In this document: piece by piece, positions 1 through 6,226 of the stretch
Layout: each line of letters opens with the position of its first letter
Position numbering within the stretch: the stretch's first letter is position 1
Assembly (NCBI RefSeq): GCF_024684275.1
Contig: NZ_JAIKXF010000001.1
Span: forward strand, 1-8,214
Reading direction: 5' to 3'
Length of the DNA stretch: 8,214 nucleotides
Origin: Ruminococcus sp.
GTDB taxonomy: Bacteria; Bacillota_A; Clostridia; Oscillospirales; Ruminococcaceae
The notes under the pieces: model-generated
Told to the model about the DNA's origin: nothing
The model's input: the letters and a program-made list of their open reading frames with translations, nothing else
The model's database searches: none
Position numbers and translations under genes: made by a program

Positions 1-446
1 CCTTTATTTGATAGACTTACAAATAAAGGTATAAATGTACGATCCTTTCCCATAATTGATAACCACTCTTCATGTATATAAGAGTTATCTAAAGAAAAAC
101 CATAGCTGTATATTTTACGATCAATACACATTACAAACTGAAAAGTTGTAATACCATTATACTCTGGAAGTTTAAATTTGAATTGATTGACATTTGTTGT
201 AGGTAAATTTTTAGCTCCTTCTCTTAATATATATCTTTTAGCATATTCTAAAGATTTTACAAAAGAAGTTTTTCCGGAAGCGTTAGGTCCAAAGAAAACT
301 CCTCTTTTTAAAACTTTCCATTTTCCGGCAACAGTATCAATTTCGGTTAAAAAGCGTTCGTCTATACTATCACCTAAAGGAAACATACTGAATTCAATAT
401 TATGCCCGATTGACATGAAATTGCTAACAGAATACTTTAACAGCAT
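1..446 (-). CDS. AAA15-family ATP-binding protein (RloA/AbiL-like), 5' part only
   Basis: This gene starts at the ATG at 446-444 and leaves the window at its left edge, so only the first 148 residues are seen and there is no stop. The N-terminus MLLKYSVSNFMSIG has the opening strand typical of AAA15/COG1106 ATPases (hydrophobic strand, then NF-x-S). A clear Walker A, GPNASGKT, lies at residues 53-60. Walker B and the C-terminal half are outside. The start is fixed by a strong GGAGGTG ribosome site at 454-460, seven bases upstream, and a good promoter at 497-525. Members of this family are commonly the ATPase half of two-gene phage-defence pairs with an RloB-type partner (family knowledge); the partner would lie beyond position 1. 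The gene is very A+T-rich: line 181-240 has 14 G/C in 60. Codons such as TTA, AGA and ATA dominate, suggesting separate acquisition from a low-G+C source. The ATPase fold is secure; the defence role is inference. Confidence 0.85.
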   Translation of the reverse strand, partial: MLLKYSVSNFMSIGHNIEFSMFPLGDSIDERFLTEIDTVAGKWKVLKRGVFFGPNASGKTSFVKSLEYAKRYILREGAKNLPTTNVNQFKFKLPEYNGITTFQFVMCIDRKIYSYGFSLDNSYIHEEWLSIMGKDRTFIPLFVSLSNK

Positions 447-453
447 ATAACAT

Positions 454-460
454 CACCTCC
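454..460 (-). promoter_or_regulatory. Ribosome binding site of left-edge ATPase
   Basis: GGAGGTG on the minus strand, seven bases before the ATG at 446-444. An ATG at 453-451 is out of frame and too close to the site, so 446 is the preferred start. Confidence 0.75.
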
Positions 461-496
461 GATAATAGTATGCAACAATTATGGCTTAATATTCTA

Positions 497-525
497 ATTA
501 TAGCATATTGTTCAGCCAAAATCAA
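497..525 (-). promoter_or_regulatory. Extended -10 promoter for the left-edge ATPase gene
   Basis: On the minus strand, TTGATT (520-525) and a perfect TATAAT (497-502) are 17 bases apart, and TGC directly before the TATAAT forms an extended -10. Transcription would start near 490, leaving an untranslated leader of about 44 bases before the ATG at 446. This is the best promoter match I could find in the window and suggests the ATPase is transcribed independently of the plus-strand genes. Confidence 0.65.
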
Positions 526-536
526 GTTCTAATAAA

Positions 537-567
537 TAAGGCATTCACCGCAAGGGCAAATGCCTTA
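537..567 (-). terminator. Possible weak hairpin terminator, minus strand
   Basis: TAAGGCATT (537-545) is the exact reverse complement of AATGCCTTA (559-567), a 9-bp stem with a 13-base loop. On the minus strand the stem is followed by a T-rich stretch (TTTATTAG), as in a weak intrinsic terminator. It would shield the downstream ATPase promoter from minus-strand read-through. The stem has only three G/C pairs, so function is uncertain. Confidence 0.35.
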
Positions 568-752
568 AATTCTTGTTAGTTACCGTCCGGAATTCACCAT
601 ATTTCAGATAAACCCAAACCGAACAAAACAGCGTAAATACGTGATTTTGAATACTCCCAATAGGGATAAAATTATCTCTTTGAGTTTACCCCGAATGTTC
701 GGCTAACCCAGAACTGGTATTCAGGCATCTTCACTTAAATTATCCTTTTCTT

Positions 753-780
753 CAAAAAGTGCCGTAGATACGGCGTTTTG
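753..780 (+). terminator. Possible bidirectional terminator hairpin
   Basis: CAAAA (753-757), GCCGT (761-765), loop AGAT, ACGGC (770-774) and TTTTG (776-780) form a hairpin with an A-rich left foot and T-rich right foot, separated by a small asymmetric internal loop. This is the shape of a short bidirectional terminator. No gene ends just upstream on the plus strand, so it may end a non-coding or truncated transcript, or be an operator-like palindrome (GCCGTA-GA-TACGGC). Confidence 0.35.
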
Positions 781-782
781 AT

Positions 783-843
783 TGAGTTACAAGAACCTCG
801 GTTCTGCTGGATTTCAAAATTTCTGCCGTCCTCTTGTAACTCA
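783..843. repeat. 12-bp perfect inverted repeat with nested hairpin
   Basis: TGAGTTACAAGA at 783-794 is perfectly repeated inverted as TCTTGTAACTCA at 832-843, leaving 37 bases between. A second, small hairpin AGAAC-CTCG-GTTCT (792-805) uses the last bases of the left arm, so the two structures compete in RNA. The right arm directly abuts the TTGACC repeats. No T-tract follows, so it is not a simple terminator. It could be an attenuator-like leader, a recombinase or regulator binding site, or the remnant ends of a very small element; the sequence does not decide. Confidence 0.6.
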
Positions 844-844
844 G

Positions 845-871
845 TTGACCACTACTTGACCTTAATTGACC
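845..871 (+). repeat. Three helically phased TTGACC repeats (possible operator)
   Basis: TTGACC occurs at 845-850, 856-861 and 866-871, with start-to-start spacing of 11 and 10 bases, so all three lie on the same face of the helix. They sit about 80 bases before the excisionase-like gene. Excisionase-type proteins are known to bind arrays of short direct repeats at such spacing, so autoregulation or recombination control is plausible (inference). Each repeat also resembles a -35 box (TTGACA), but I see no good -10 at 16-18 bases from any of them. Confidence 0.6.
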
Positions 872-921
872 AACGCTATTGCATATCTCTGTATCAATTT
901 TGAGAACTGTGGTGAGAGACT

Positions 922-957
922 ATGAGAACTCCGCCCACGAAAGGAAGATCATTATGA
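922..957 (+). CDS. Possible 11-codon leader peptide
   Basis: An ATG at 922 opens a short frame reading MRTPPTKGRSL and stopping at TGA 955-957, which overlaps the ATG of the excisionase-like gene (ATGA at 954-957). GGTGAG at 911-916 lies five bases before the ATG and could serve as a ribosome site. The overlap would couple translation of the next gene to this leader. It is short enough to be chance; I see no repeated codons that would point to amino-acid attenuation. Confidence 0.25.
   Translation: MRTPPTKGRSL
941..947 (+). promoter_or_regulatory. Ribosome binding site fixing start at 954
   Basis: AAGGAAG lies six bases before the ATG at 954-956. It supports this start over the in-frame TTG at 879, which has no comparable site. 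Confidence 0.6.
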
Positions 958-1265
958 CAATAGCAGAAAAACGTGAGATCGTAAACACTATAATTAACCT
1001 TTTACTTCAACTGACTGCCGAGGAAGAAGTGCAGGAACAACCTGCAATCGCTTCAAAAACTGTCAAAGCTCCGGTGCAGTCGGTCAAGATGCTGACCATC
1101 AAGGAGTGTACTGAGCTGATAGAGGGCATTTCCGAACACTCTATCCGTATGCTGATAGCACAAGGAAAAATCAAAGCTTTCCGCACAGGTGAAGGTGTTC
1201 GTGGAAAATATTTAATCAACAAAGAGAGCCTGTTATCCTATTTCAACGGAATCGAGGAGGTTTGA
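954..1265 (+). CDS. Excisionase/MerR-type helix-turn-helix small DNA-binding protein
   Basis: This is a 103-aa protein. Residues about 45-100 form an excisionase-family winged-helix domain: MLTIKECTEL, then a helix-turn-helix around ISEHSIRMLIAQGKI, then the wing AFRTGEGVRGKYLINKESL ending in a short helix. The first 45 residues are a helix (AEKREIVNTIINLLLQL) followed by an alanine/valine/lysine-rich linker. Such proteins bend DNA at attachment sites to steer an integrase towards excision, or act as small repressors. The start at 954 has a ribosome site at 941-947; a longer version from TTG 879 is possible but unsupported. The gene overlaps no neighbour; the next gene begins four bases after its stop and takes its ribosome site from this gene's last codons, so the two form an operon. 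No integrase is in the window. The fold is likely; the exact role is not proven. Confidence 0.75.
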   Translation: MTIAEKREIVNTIINLLLQLTAEEEVQEQPAIASKTVKAPVQSVKMLTIKECTELIEGISEHSIRMLIAQGKIKAFRTGEGVRGKYLINKESLLSYFNGIEEV

Positions 1266-1268
1266 ACT

Positions 1269-1685
1269 ATGAGCAGATACAAGAGTGAACAGACTGCATA
1301 CAGCTCACTGAAAAAGAAATACGTTCCGCTGTGGAGACTGGACACCAATACCATGACCGTCACCCACTTCAATGCCGATACGCAGACCGAGGAGAGCAAG
1401 ACCTATCACACCGATTTCATCAGGTATCATCTTCATTATTCTGACAGCCATTATCCCGACAGACTTCGCAGGCTCGTCAACGATGGGAAGCTCGTACAGT
1501 ACCTCGATGATATGGAACTGAAAGTCGGTGAAGCTATCTCTCGCCAGGTAGAGCTTTGGAAACAGACCAACAGTTGTTATCAGAAAGCTGTTATAACAGG
1601 CGATGCTGAGAAAATACTCGGTCTTGAAAATTGCTTTGTCTACCTGGCGGGAGAAGCTGTGTTTGAGTGTATGGTTTATATTTGA
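1269..1685 (+). CDS. TnpV-like mobile-element protein (138 aa, function unknown)
   Basis: Residues about 62-100 resemble the conserved core of the TnpV family of transposon-encoded proteins: HYPDRLRRLVNDGKL followed by a YLxDME helix, where TnpV proteins show a SGKL-x3-YLxDID pattern. The C-terminus (AGEAVFECMVYI) also matches the usual E-x-V ending of that family. The first 50 residues are a different, strand-rich segment with several Tyr, Thr and His residues and are not familiar to me. Length is close to typical TnpV proteins. TnpV genes are frequent in integrative elements of Clostridia, but their molecular function is not established. The start is firm: AGGAGG at 1255-1260 lies eight bases before the ATG, within the end of the preceding gene. 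A strong terminator begins five bases after the stop. The G+C content is high (32 of 60 in line 1321-1380), unlike both flanking genes. The family call is from remembered pattern and moderate. Confidence 0.55.
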   Translation: MSRYKSEQTAYSSLKKKYVPLWRLDTNTMTVTHFNADTQTEESKTYHTDFIRYHLHYSDSHYPDRLRRLVNDGKLVQYLDDMELKVGEAISRQVELWKQTNSCYQKAVITGDAEKILGLENCFVYLAGEAVFECMVYI

Positions 1686-1690
1686 GGAGC

Positions 1691-1725
1691 AACGGCTGTG
1701 CCTTCGGGTGCAGCCGTTTTATTTC
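1691..1725 (+). terminator. Strong intrinsic terminator with UUCG tetraloop
   Basis: AACGGCTG (1691-1698) pairs with CAGCCGTT (1711-1718). The stem continues through TGCC/GGTG, with two G-U wobbles, to a C(UUCG)G tetraloop at 1703-1706, giving 12 pairs. A T-rich tail (TTTTATTTCTT) follows. It ends the plus-strand pair. Its tail overlaps the stop codon of the convergent minus-strand ATPase (1719-1721). On the minus strand no T-tract follows, so it mainly works for the plus strand. Confidence 0.85.
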
Positions 1726-4322
1726 TTATTATCGACTTCTTTACAGCGTTTTCCGAAATCATCACGCCATGCTATTAATGTATCTACATCACTTTCAATG
1801 TCACTCAAATCAGGTAATTCTACAGGGCGCTCCGTAGATTGAGAGTGCTCATATGCAGAATACTTTGTCATCATATTATTAAACAAATCAATATCATTCT
1901 GAGTAACTACATAGAGATACTTTAATCGCAAAGTATTTACTGAATATCCAAATCGAGTAACAATCTTACAAAGCAAGTCAGTCTCTATACCTTGTTCTAC
2001 GATTTTTCTAAAATCTGAACATAGTGACTTGATTCCATTATCGTAACTTTCATAATCGCCATTCTTATATTGTTTTTTGAGCAAAGCAATATCACGACTT
2101 TTTATATTATTAAGAGCATTTTTCATTTTTAATGCTCCATGATATGTAGGTTCTGTTGGTTCTCCTAAAGGTCTATTACGCAATTCGATTTGTTTACAAT
2201 TGATTATGTTTGGCGTATCTAATTCTGACTGTGCCTTATTATATTCTCCTATACTTGATACTAATAGCTGCGCAAATGCAAGTCTATGTGTAAATACAAT
2301 AACTTGCCGTTCTTCAGATAGTTTTACTAATCTATCAGCAACCATCTTTTCATACTTATGATCAAGAGAAGTAATTGGATCATCGAATATAAAGGGTAAA
2401 ATTTTGTTCCATGAAGACAAATCGGCAAGAAAGGCTGCCAAGGAGACTACTCTGAATTCGCCTTCACTTAATACTTCGCCCGTTTTCTTCTTTTGAACAG
2501 CCCCTCTTAAAGCCACCTGGTGGTATGCTTTACCTTTTTCTGCTTTTGAAATAAGTTCAACCTTAATCTTGTGATTACAATCCATAGCACACATTTCTTC
2601 TTCAAATCTTGAAATATAAGTGTTTGTAATCAAAATATGTGTTAAATCTTTTTTGACTGAGGTAAGGGCGTTAGTTTTGCAGCTTGATATCGCTATTTTC
2701 ACCTGAATATCCTTTTTTCGGATCAGCTTATTATCATTTATCCATTTTCTTGCAAGCAAATCATTCACTAAATTGATCTGCTTTTCTCTATTGGTAATGA
2801 TATCTTGTAAAGCTTTTATTCTCGCCGCATAATCGGTTAAGAGCTTATCTTTTGCATCCAGTAATGACTTTATTTCCGCTGAGGCAGGAATAGAAGTTTT
2901 CGTATCATCAGTATACTCCAAAAGCCACTTACACCTTGATTTAATAGTCTTATATTGTTCTATGATTTGCTTAATAATATCGTCTTCAACGCTGCTTGCT
3001 CTTAATACTGACTCAACTTGTTCTATATTGATACTGGTGTATGTTATTTTCAACTGCTCTACTGTGTTCTCGAATACTAAATGTGCTGTTTCTGATTGCT
3101 TTATTGCAGTTGATGTCATATACCTATAGAATTCAGCAACTCTTGTATTAGCATCTTCAGATATATCTTGCTGACATAAAATACATTTTCCGTCTACAAT
3201 TATTGTATCGGAACTATTTGATGTTGATTCCTGAGAAAACTTGACAGCAGCAGTCCACATTTTTTTCCAATTATCAGAACCTGTTTTGCTTATAATAGAC
3301 ACTTTTTTTAGTTCTTCTATTAAATGGTCAGCTTCCTGTTTAGTATTTATCTGCGCCTTGCGTTGTGATAAGTATCCCTCACTAAAGCTGTTACCTGTTT
3401 TAGTAATAAGATCAATCAACACTTTGTATTGTTTTTCTACAAGTTCTTGTTGTGCTTTTAATGTTTTTAATTGTTTGGACGGATCTTGGTTTTGTAATCC
3501 TTCTTGTAAGGCACTAAGTTGCATTTGTTGGCTTTCATCCCAAATAACGCCAGATGCAAATTGATCGTATGCTTTAATTGTTTTTATGGCATAAAAATCA
3601 GCTATTAATTTGTGATTGCTGATTGCTTTATCCAGAGGAGTTTGATGACCTAAATTTTCGCTTTCTAATTCGTCAAATTTAGTTTTTACGCCTTCGTATA
3701 CCGCCGCCATTATTGAAAGTATGGATAATATGTGTGGTTCATATATTACTTCGTTTTTTTCTTCTGCAAACTGTTTGGCAACAGAAGTGTCATAGATATT
3801 CAAAGGGCAAGTGCTGTTCATACTTGGTTTCCAGTGTATTAGGTGTTCTTCACCATCATCGCTATATGTAAGTATCGCTTGTGGACTGGGACAGTTCGGT
3901 TCGTATACATTACCCAAAATTGCATTCGCATTTTTAGGAGATACAGCACTTTTCAAAATCCTGACATATGAGGATTTGCCGCACCCATTTTCTCCATACA
4001 CTATAGTAAGATTATTGCCAAATTCCAAAGGCCTTGTAGGCGATAACGCACCAACGCCTTGAACTTCAGAAATGCTTTTTAATATAACAGGGCAATTGCT
4101 ACCGTTTGAAAACTCTACTGTGGTTGGGAATGTGGTCGATGGAGCAAACCTGCTGTTCTCTCCGAGATATTCAGTTTTTGCTAACGAAAAAGCTCTAGTA
4201 GTTAGTTTCTCGACATCCTCATTTCCTTGCCATATTTGACAAAATAAATCTTTCTGCCAGTTAGTAGCCTTATCAAACCAAGCTTTGAGTAAAGATACTG
4301 CATCTGTTTGTGTTGCAGCCAT
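1719..4322 (-). CDS. SMC-like AAA ATPase with zinc hook, RloC/PrrC-like putative anticodon nuclease
   Basis: An 867-aa cytosolic ATPase. From the ATG at 4322: residues 1-100 form a helical N-terminal region with a WQKDLFCQIW motif; Walker A GENGCGKSS is at 110-118. A long mostly helical, coiled-coil-like middle is interrupted by a zinc-hook-like CILC at 380-383. The ABC signature SEGE is at 619-622, Walker B ILPFIFDDP at 641-649 with the D-loop SLD just after, and the switch histidine FTH at 677-679. The C-terminal 150 residues carry R772-x3-E776 and later YEHSQ with H826. R-x3-E plus a downstream His is the catalytic pattern of PrrC and RloC, ATPase-regulated tRNA anticodon nucleases that act when restriction is compromised; here the E-to-His gap is larger than in E. 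coli PrrC. RloC is the member with a zinc hook. AGGA at 4332-4335 favours this start over an ATG at 4355 that would add 11 residues. It is last in an operon with two methyltransferases, 70 bases after the second. The ATPase assignment is secure; nuclease activity is inferred. Confidence 0.88.
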   Translation of the reverse strand: MAATQTDAVSLLKAWFDKATNWQKDLFCQIWQGNEDVEKLTTRAFSLAKTEYLGENSRFAPSTTFPTTVEFSNGSNCPVILKSISEVQGVGALSPTRPLEFGNNLTIVYGENGCGKSSYVRILKSAVSPKNANAILGNVYEPNCPSPQAILTYSDDGEEHLIHWKPSMNSTCPLNIYDTSVAKQFAEEKNEVIYEPHILSILSIMAAVYEGVKTKFDELESENLGHQTPLDKAISNHKLIADFYAIKTIKAYDQFASGVIWDESQQMQLSALQEGLQNQDPSKQLKTLKAQQELVEKQYKVLIDLITKTGNSFSEGYLSQRKAQINTKQEADHLIEELKKVSIISKTGSDNWKKMWTAAVKFSQESTSNSSDTIIVDGKCILCQQDISEDANTRVAEFYRYMTSTAIKQSETAHLVFENTVEQLKITYTSINIEQVESVLRASSVEDDIIKQIIEQYKTIKSRCKWLLEYTDDTKTSIPASAEIKSLLDAKDKLLTDYAARIKALQDIITNREKQINLVNDLLARKWINDNKLIRKKDIQVKIAISSCKTNALTSVKKDLTHILITNTYISRFEEEMCAMDCNHKIKVELISKAEKGKAYHQVALRGAVQKKKTGEVLSEGEFRVVSLAAFLADLSSWNKILPFIFDDPITSLDHKYEKMVADRLVKLSEERQVIVFTHRLAFAQLLVSSIGEYNKAQSELDTPNIINCKQIELRNRPLGEPTEPTYHGALKMKNALNNIKSRDIALLKKQYKNGDYESYDNGIKSLCSDFRKIVEQGIETDLLCKIVTRFGYSVNTLRLKYLYVVTQNDIDLFNNMMTKYSAYEHSQSTERPVELPDLSDIESDVDTLIAWRDDFGKRCKEVDNKK

Positions 4323-4331
4323 ATATTCACA

Positions 4332-4335
4332 TCCT
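4332..4335 (-). promoter_or_regulatory. Ribosome binding site deciding the ATPase start
   Basis: AGGA (within AAAAGGAT) on the minus strand is nine bases before the ATG at 4322-4320. The upstream in-frame ATG at 4355-4353 lacks a purine-rich site, so the shorter protein is preferred. Confidence 0.6.
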
Positions 4336-4392
4336 TTTATCAGGTTAAAAATCATACGTTCCTATAATCATATCTGATAGATTGTAACACTT

Positions 4393-6225
4393 TCAGAAAC
4401 GGTTGCTTTGAGTATCGTATTTTCCCCATACAAATTCATTCAGTTCTTCACTAGTGTGTGATTCCAACAAATATGACTTTTCTTTTTCAGAAAGCTCAGG
4501 TATTGTAAAATTCACTATGTAATTCTTCGCAAAAGCCATATATCCCTTAGAGTATGGCTTGCTTGTATGGAAGATATAATACCAGAACGCTTCTGATTCA
4601 AGAAAAACTTTAAGTATTTTCAGTTCCTCAATATCCTCGGAGAGCAAAGCATATCCGCAGTAGAATAACACATCGGGATCTAAAGACATAACAGCGACAG
4701 GACTTCCACTTATATATGGAATGAGAAGTTTCTTGCCAAAGTTATTCATGCCCTGAGTTCTTCCATACGCATACCAGGCAGGATAGTTTCCGTGTCCTTT
4801 ATCTCTGTTAAGCAATATGGATTTATATTCAGTAAGAAAACTATATGCTTCTGGAAAAGAAGATTGAAAATTCTCTTCATCAATAAGCTGATAAGCATTA
4901 TCCGTATGCGTGTATGGGAAAATAGCGATTTCCATTTTCTTTTCCAGCTCTGCTTCATTTTTGATGATGTTCGGTTTAGCAACCTTAATACAGAGCTTTT
5001 TTTCTATTTTATATGTCTTGCCATCATATTCTCTATAATAATATGTATTATCCTCTTTTATCGGAGTAAAGAAGTAAATATCATTCTTCAATGTAGCAAG
5101 ACCATTACGGATTTTCCAGTTTGACAACGGCGTACCCGATGACTCGAGCTTATGGATCACTTCATCAATACTGCTCTCTCTCATTCTCCACGGTTTGCCG
5201 TCAGGGAAATCTGTATAATGATACTCAGAAAAAGTATGCTTTTCCAATGTATTGAATTCATTTAACCTGAAATACTTGATAGCATCTGTTTTCACTGACT
5301 TGTCTATAAGAGTTATGCAAGTATAGCTTGTAACATTTTCAAAGACCTGACTATCCCTGAAATCAATAATTTCAAGCTGATGCTGTTCAGCAGCAAAATA
5401 CTTCCTGAGACTTCTTCCGTTTACACCTTGCAGATAACTGTTCGGCGAGATATAGCCGAGCTTGCCATTATCTGATAGCAGTTTGATTCCTATCTCAAAG
5501 AAAGGAATATATAGATCAACATTTCCGACTGATGATGAAATCCAATTATTCAGATGACATTTGGTGTCCTCACTCATGTTTTTATTACGAACATACGGAG
5601 GATTGCCCACTACGCAATCGAAGCCGTTCTTATGCATTTTCTGAAGTTTATCATACGTTTTCTTATCAAGCGTATCTGAACATATAAAATTAAAGCTGCA
5701 TTTTTCTTCTTCGCCATTCATGAGAACAATTAATGATAGCAAAGACTTGATCCTGTCTATTGCATTGCTGTCTATATCAACACCATAAAGATAAGATGAG
5801 ATTATATCAGAATACGAAATACTATATCTTTCGTGTATATATTCGGCAGCTGTAACAAGAAAAGCACCACAGCCACATGAAGGATCAAGTACGGTAGGTA
5901 TATTGTTACAGTTAAGCGTGTGACTGACGATATATTTTGTTATGATCTCAGGAGTGTACACTACGCCTTTTTCCTTCTTTTCGCTTTGAGGAACGAGCAT
6001 CTCAAAAATAGCGATAAGTTCATTTAATGTCAGCTTACTCTCTGTGATCTGATTAGCCTTATCTACAATAGAATAATCAATATCTGATAAATAGTTTTTC
6101 AACCACTGGCTTTTATTTGTGTCAACAGCGACTTTATCAGCAAAAGAGTAAACCAACGCCTTCTCGATGCTTGTAACATCGCCTGATATTTTAAGCAACT
6201 TATTTACAAGCTGTTTTATGTTCAT
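4393..6225 (-). CDS. N6-adenine DNA methyltransferase, Eco57I/TaqI-like (second of two)
   Basis: A 610-aa class I methyltransferase that would transfer a methyl group from S-adenosylmethionine to adenine in a specific DNA site. From the ATG at 6225: residues 1-85 are a helical N-terminal domain; motif X GVVYTP is at 87-92; motif I, the SAM-binding loop LDPSCGCGAF, at 113-122. The acidic motif II GVDID is at 148-152, motif III CSDT around 182-185, and the catalytic motif IV NPPY at 208-211. The C-terminal part from about 365 looks like a TaqI-type target-recognition domain, beginning with the typical IRNGLATLKNDIYFF at 372-386. No nuclease motif (PD-ExK) is obvious, so it is a methyltransferase only. 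The stop of the upstream methyltransferase and this ATG are one base apart (TGA-T-ATG). An ATG at 6240 in the same frame would add five residues and a 14-base overlap, but has no ribosome site; GGAG at 6235-6238 serves 6225. The target sequence cannot be read from the protein. Confidence 0.93.
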   Translation of the reverse strand: MNIKQLVNKLLKISGDVTSIEKALVYSFADKVAVDTNKSQWLKNYLSDIDYSIVDKANQITESKLTLNELIAIFEMLVPQSEKKEKGVVYTPEIITKYIVSHTLNCNNIPTVLDPSCGCGAFLVTAAEYIHERYSISYSDIISSYLYGVDIDSNAIDRIKSLLSLIVLMNGEEEKCSFNFICSDTLDKKTYDKLQKMHKNGFDCVVGNPPYVRNKNMSEDTKCHLNNWISSSVGNVDLYIPFFEIGIKLLSDNGKLGYISPNSYLQGVNGRSLRKYFAAEQHQLEIIDFRDSQVFENVTSYTCITLIDKSVKTDAIKYFRLNEFNTLEKHTFSEYHYTDFPDGKPWRMRESSIDEVIHKLESSGTPLSNWKIRNGLATLKNDIYFFTPIKEDNTYYYREYDGKTYKIEKKLCIKVAKPNIIKNEAELEKKMEIAIFPYTHTDNAYQLIDEENFQSSFPEAYSFLTEYKSILLNRDKGHGNYPAWYAYGRTQGMNNFGKKLLIPYISGSPVAVMSLDPDVLFYCGYALLSEDIEELKILKVFLESEAFWYYIFHTSKPYSKGYMAFAKNYIVNFTIPELSEKEKSYLLESHTSEELNEFVWGKYDTQSNRF

Positions 6226-6226
6226 A

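Larger units (their letters stand above)
447..953. other. Structured intergenic region, no convincing protein gene
   Basis: About 500 bases lie between the divergent starts of the left ATPase (446) and the excisionase-like gene (954). The left 80 bases hold the ATPase promoter and ribosome site. From about 568 to 750 every plus frame that I read is broken by stops and shows no recognisable domain. The right half contains a hairpin, a long inverted repeat, three phased TTGACC repeats and a short leader ORF, each listed separately. A reading frame starting at the TTG at 879 runs into the excisionase-like gene, but its first 25 residues lack a ribosome site. The density of symmetric elements in front of an excisionase-like gene suggests a control or recombination region of a mobile element (inference). 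Confidence 0.6.

Noticed and set aside
187..450. Plus-strand 87-aa ORF
   Set aside because: It is the antisense shadow of the left-edge ATPase, which has a Walker A, ribosome site and promoter on the minus strand.
619..702. CCGAACA at 619-625 and TGTTCGG at 696-702 as a long-range inverted repeat or LexA-like operator
   Set aside because: Only 7 bp per arm with 70 bases between, and the half-site spacing does not fit the Gram-positive LexA box; likely chance, although the local palindrome at 691-702 is real.
1007..1222. Minus-strand 71-aa ORF inside the excisionase-like gene
   Set aside because: Antisense to a gene with a recognisable DNA-binding domain; no ribosome site or domain of its own.
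4323..4392. Possible internal promoter or attenuator between the second methyltransferase and the ATPase
   Set aside because: There are TATGAT and TTATAG boxes, a repeated TATGATT and a weak TATCAG/CTGATA pair, but no -35 at correct spacing and no stable stem.
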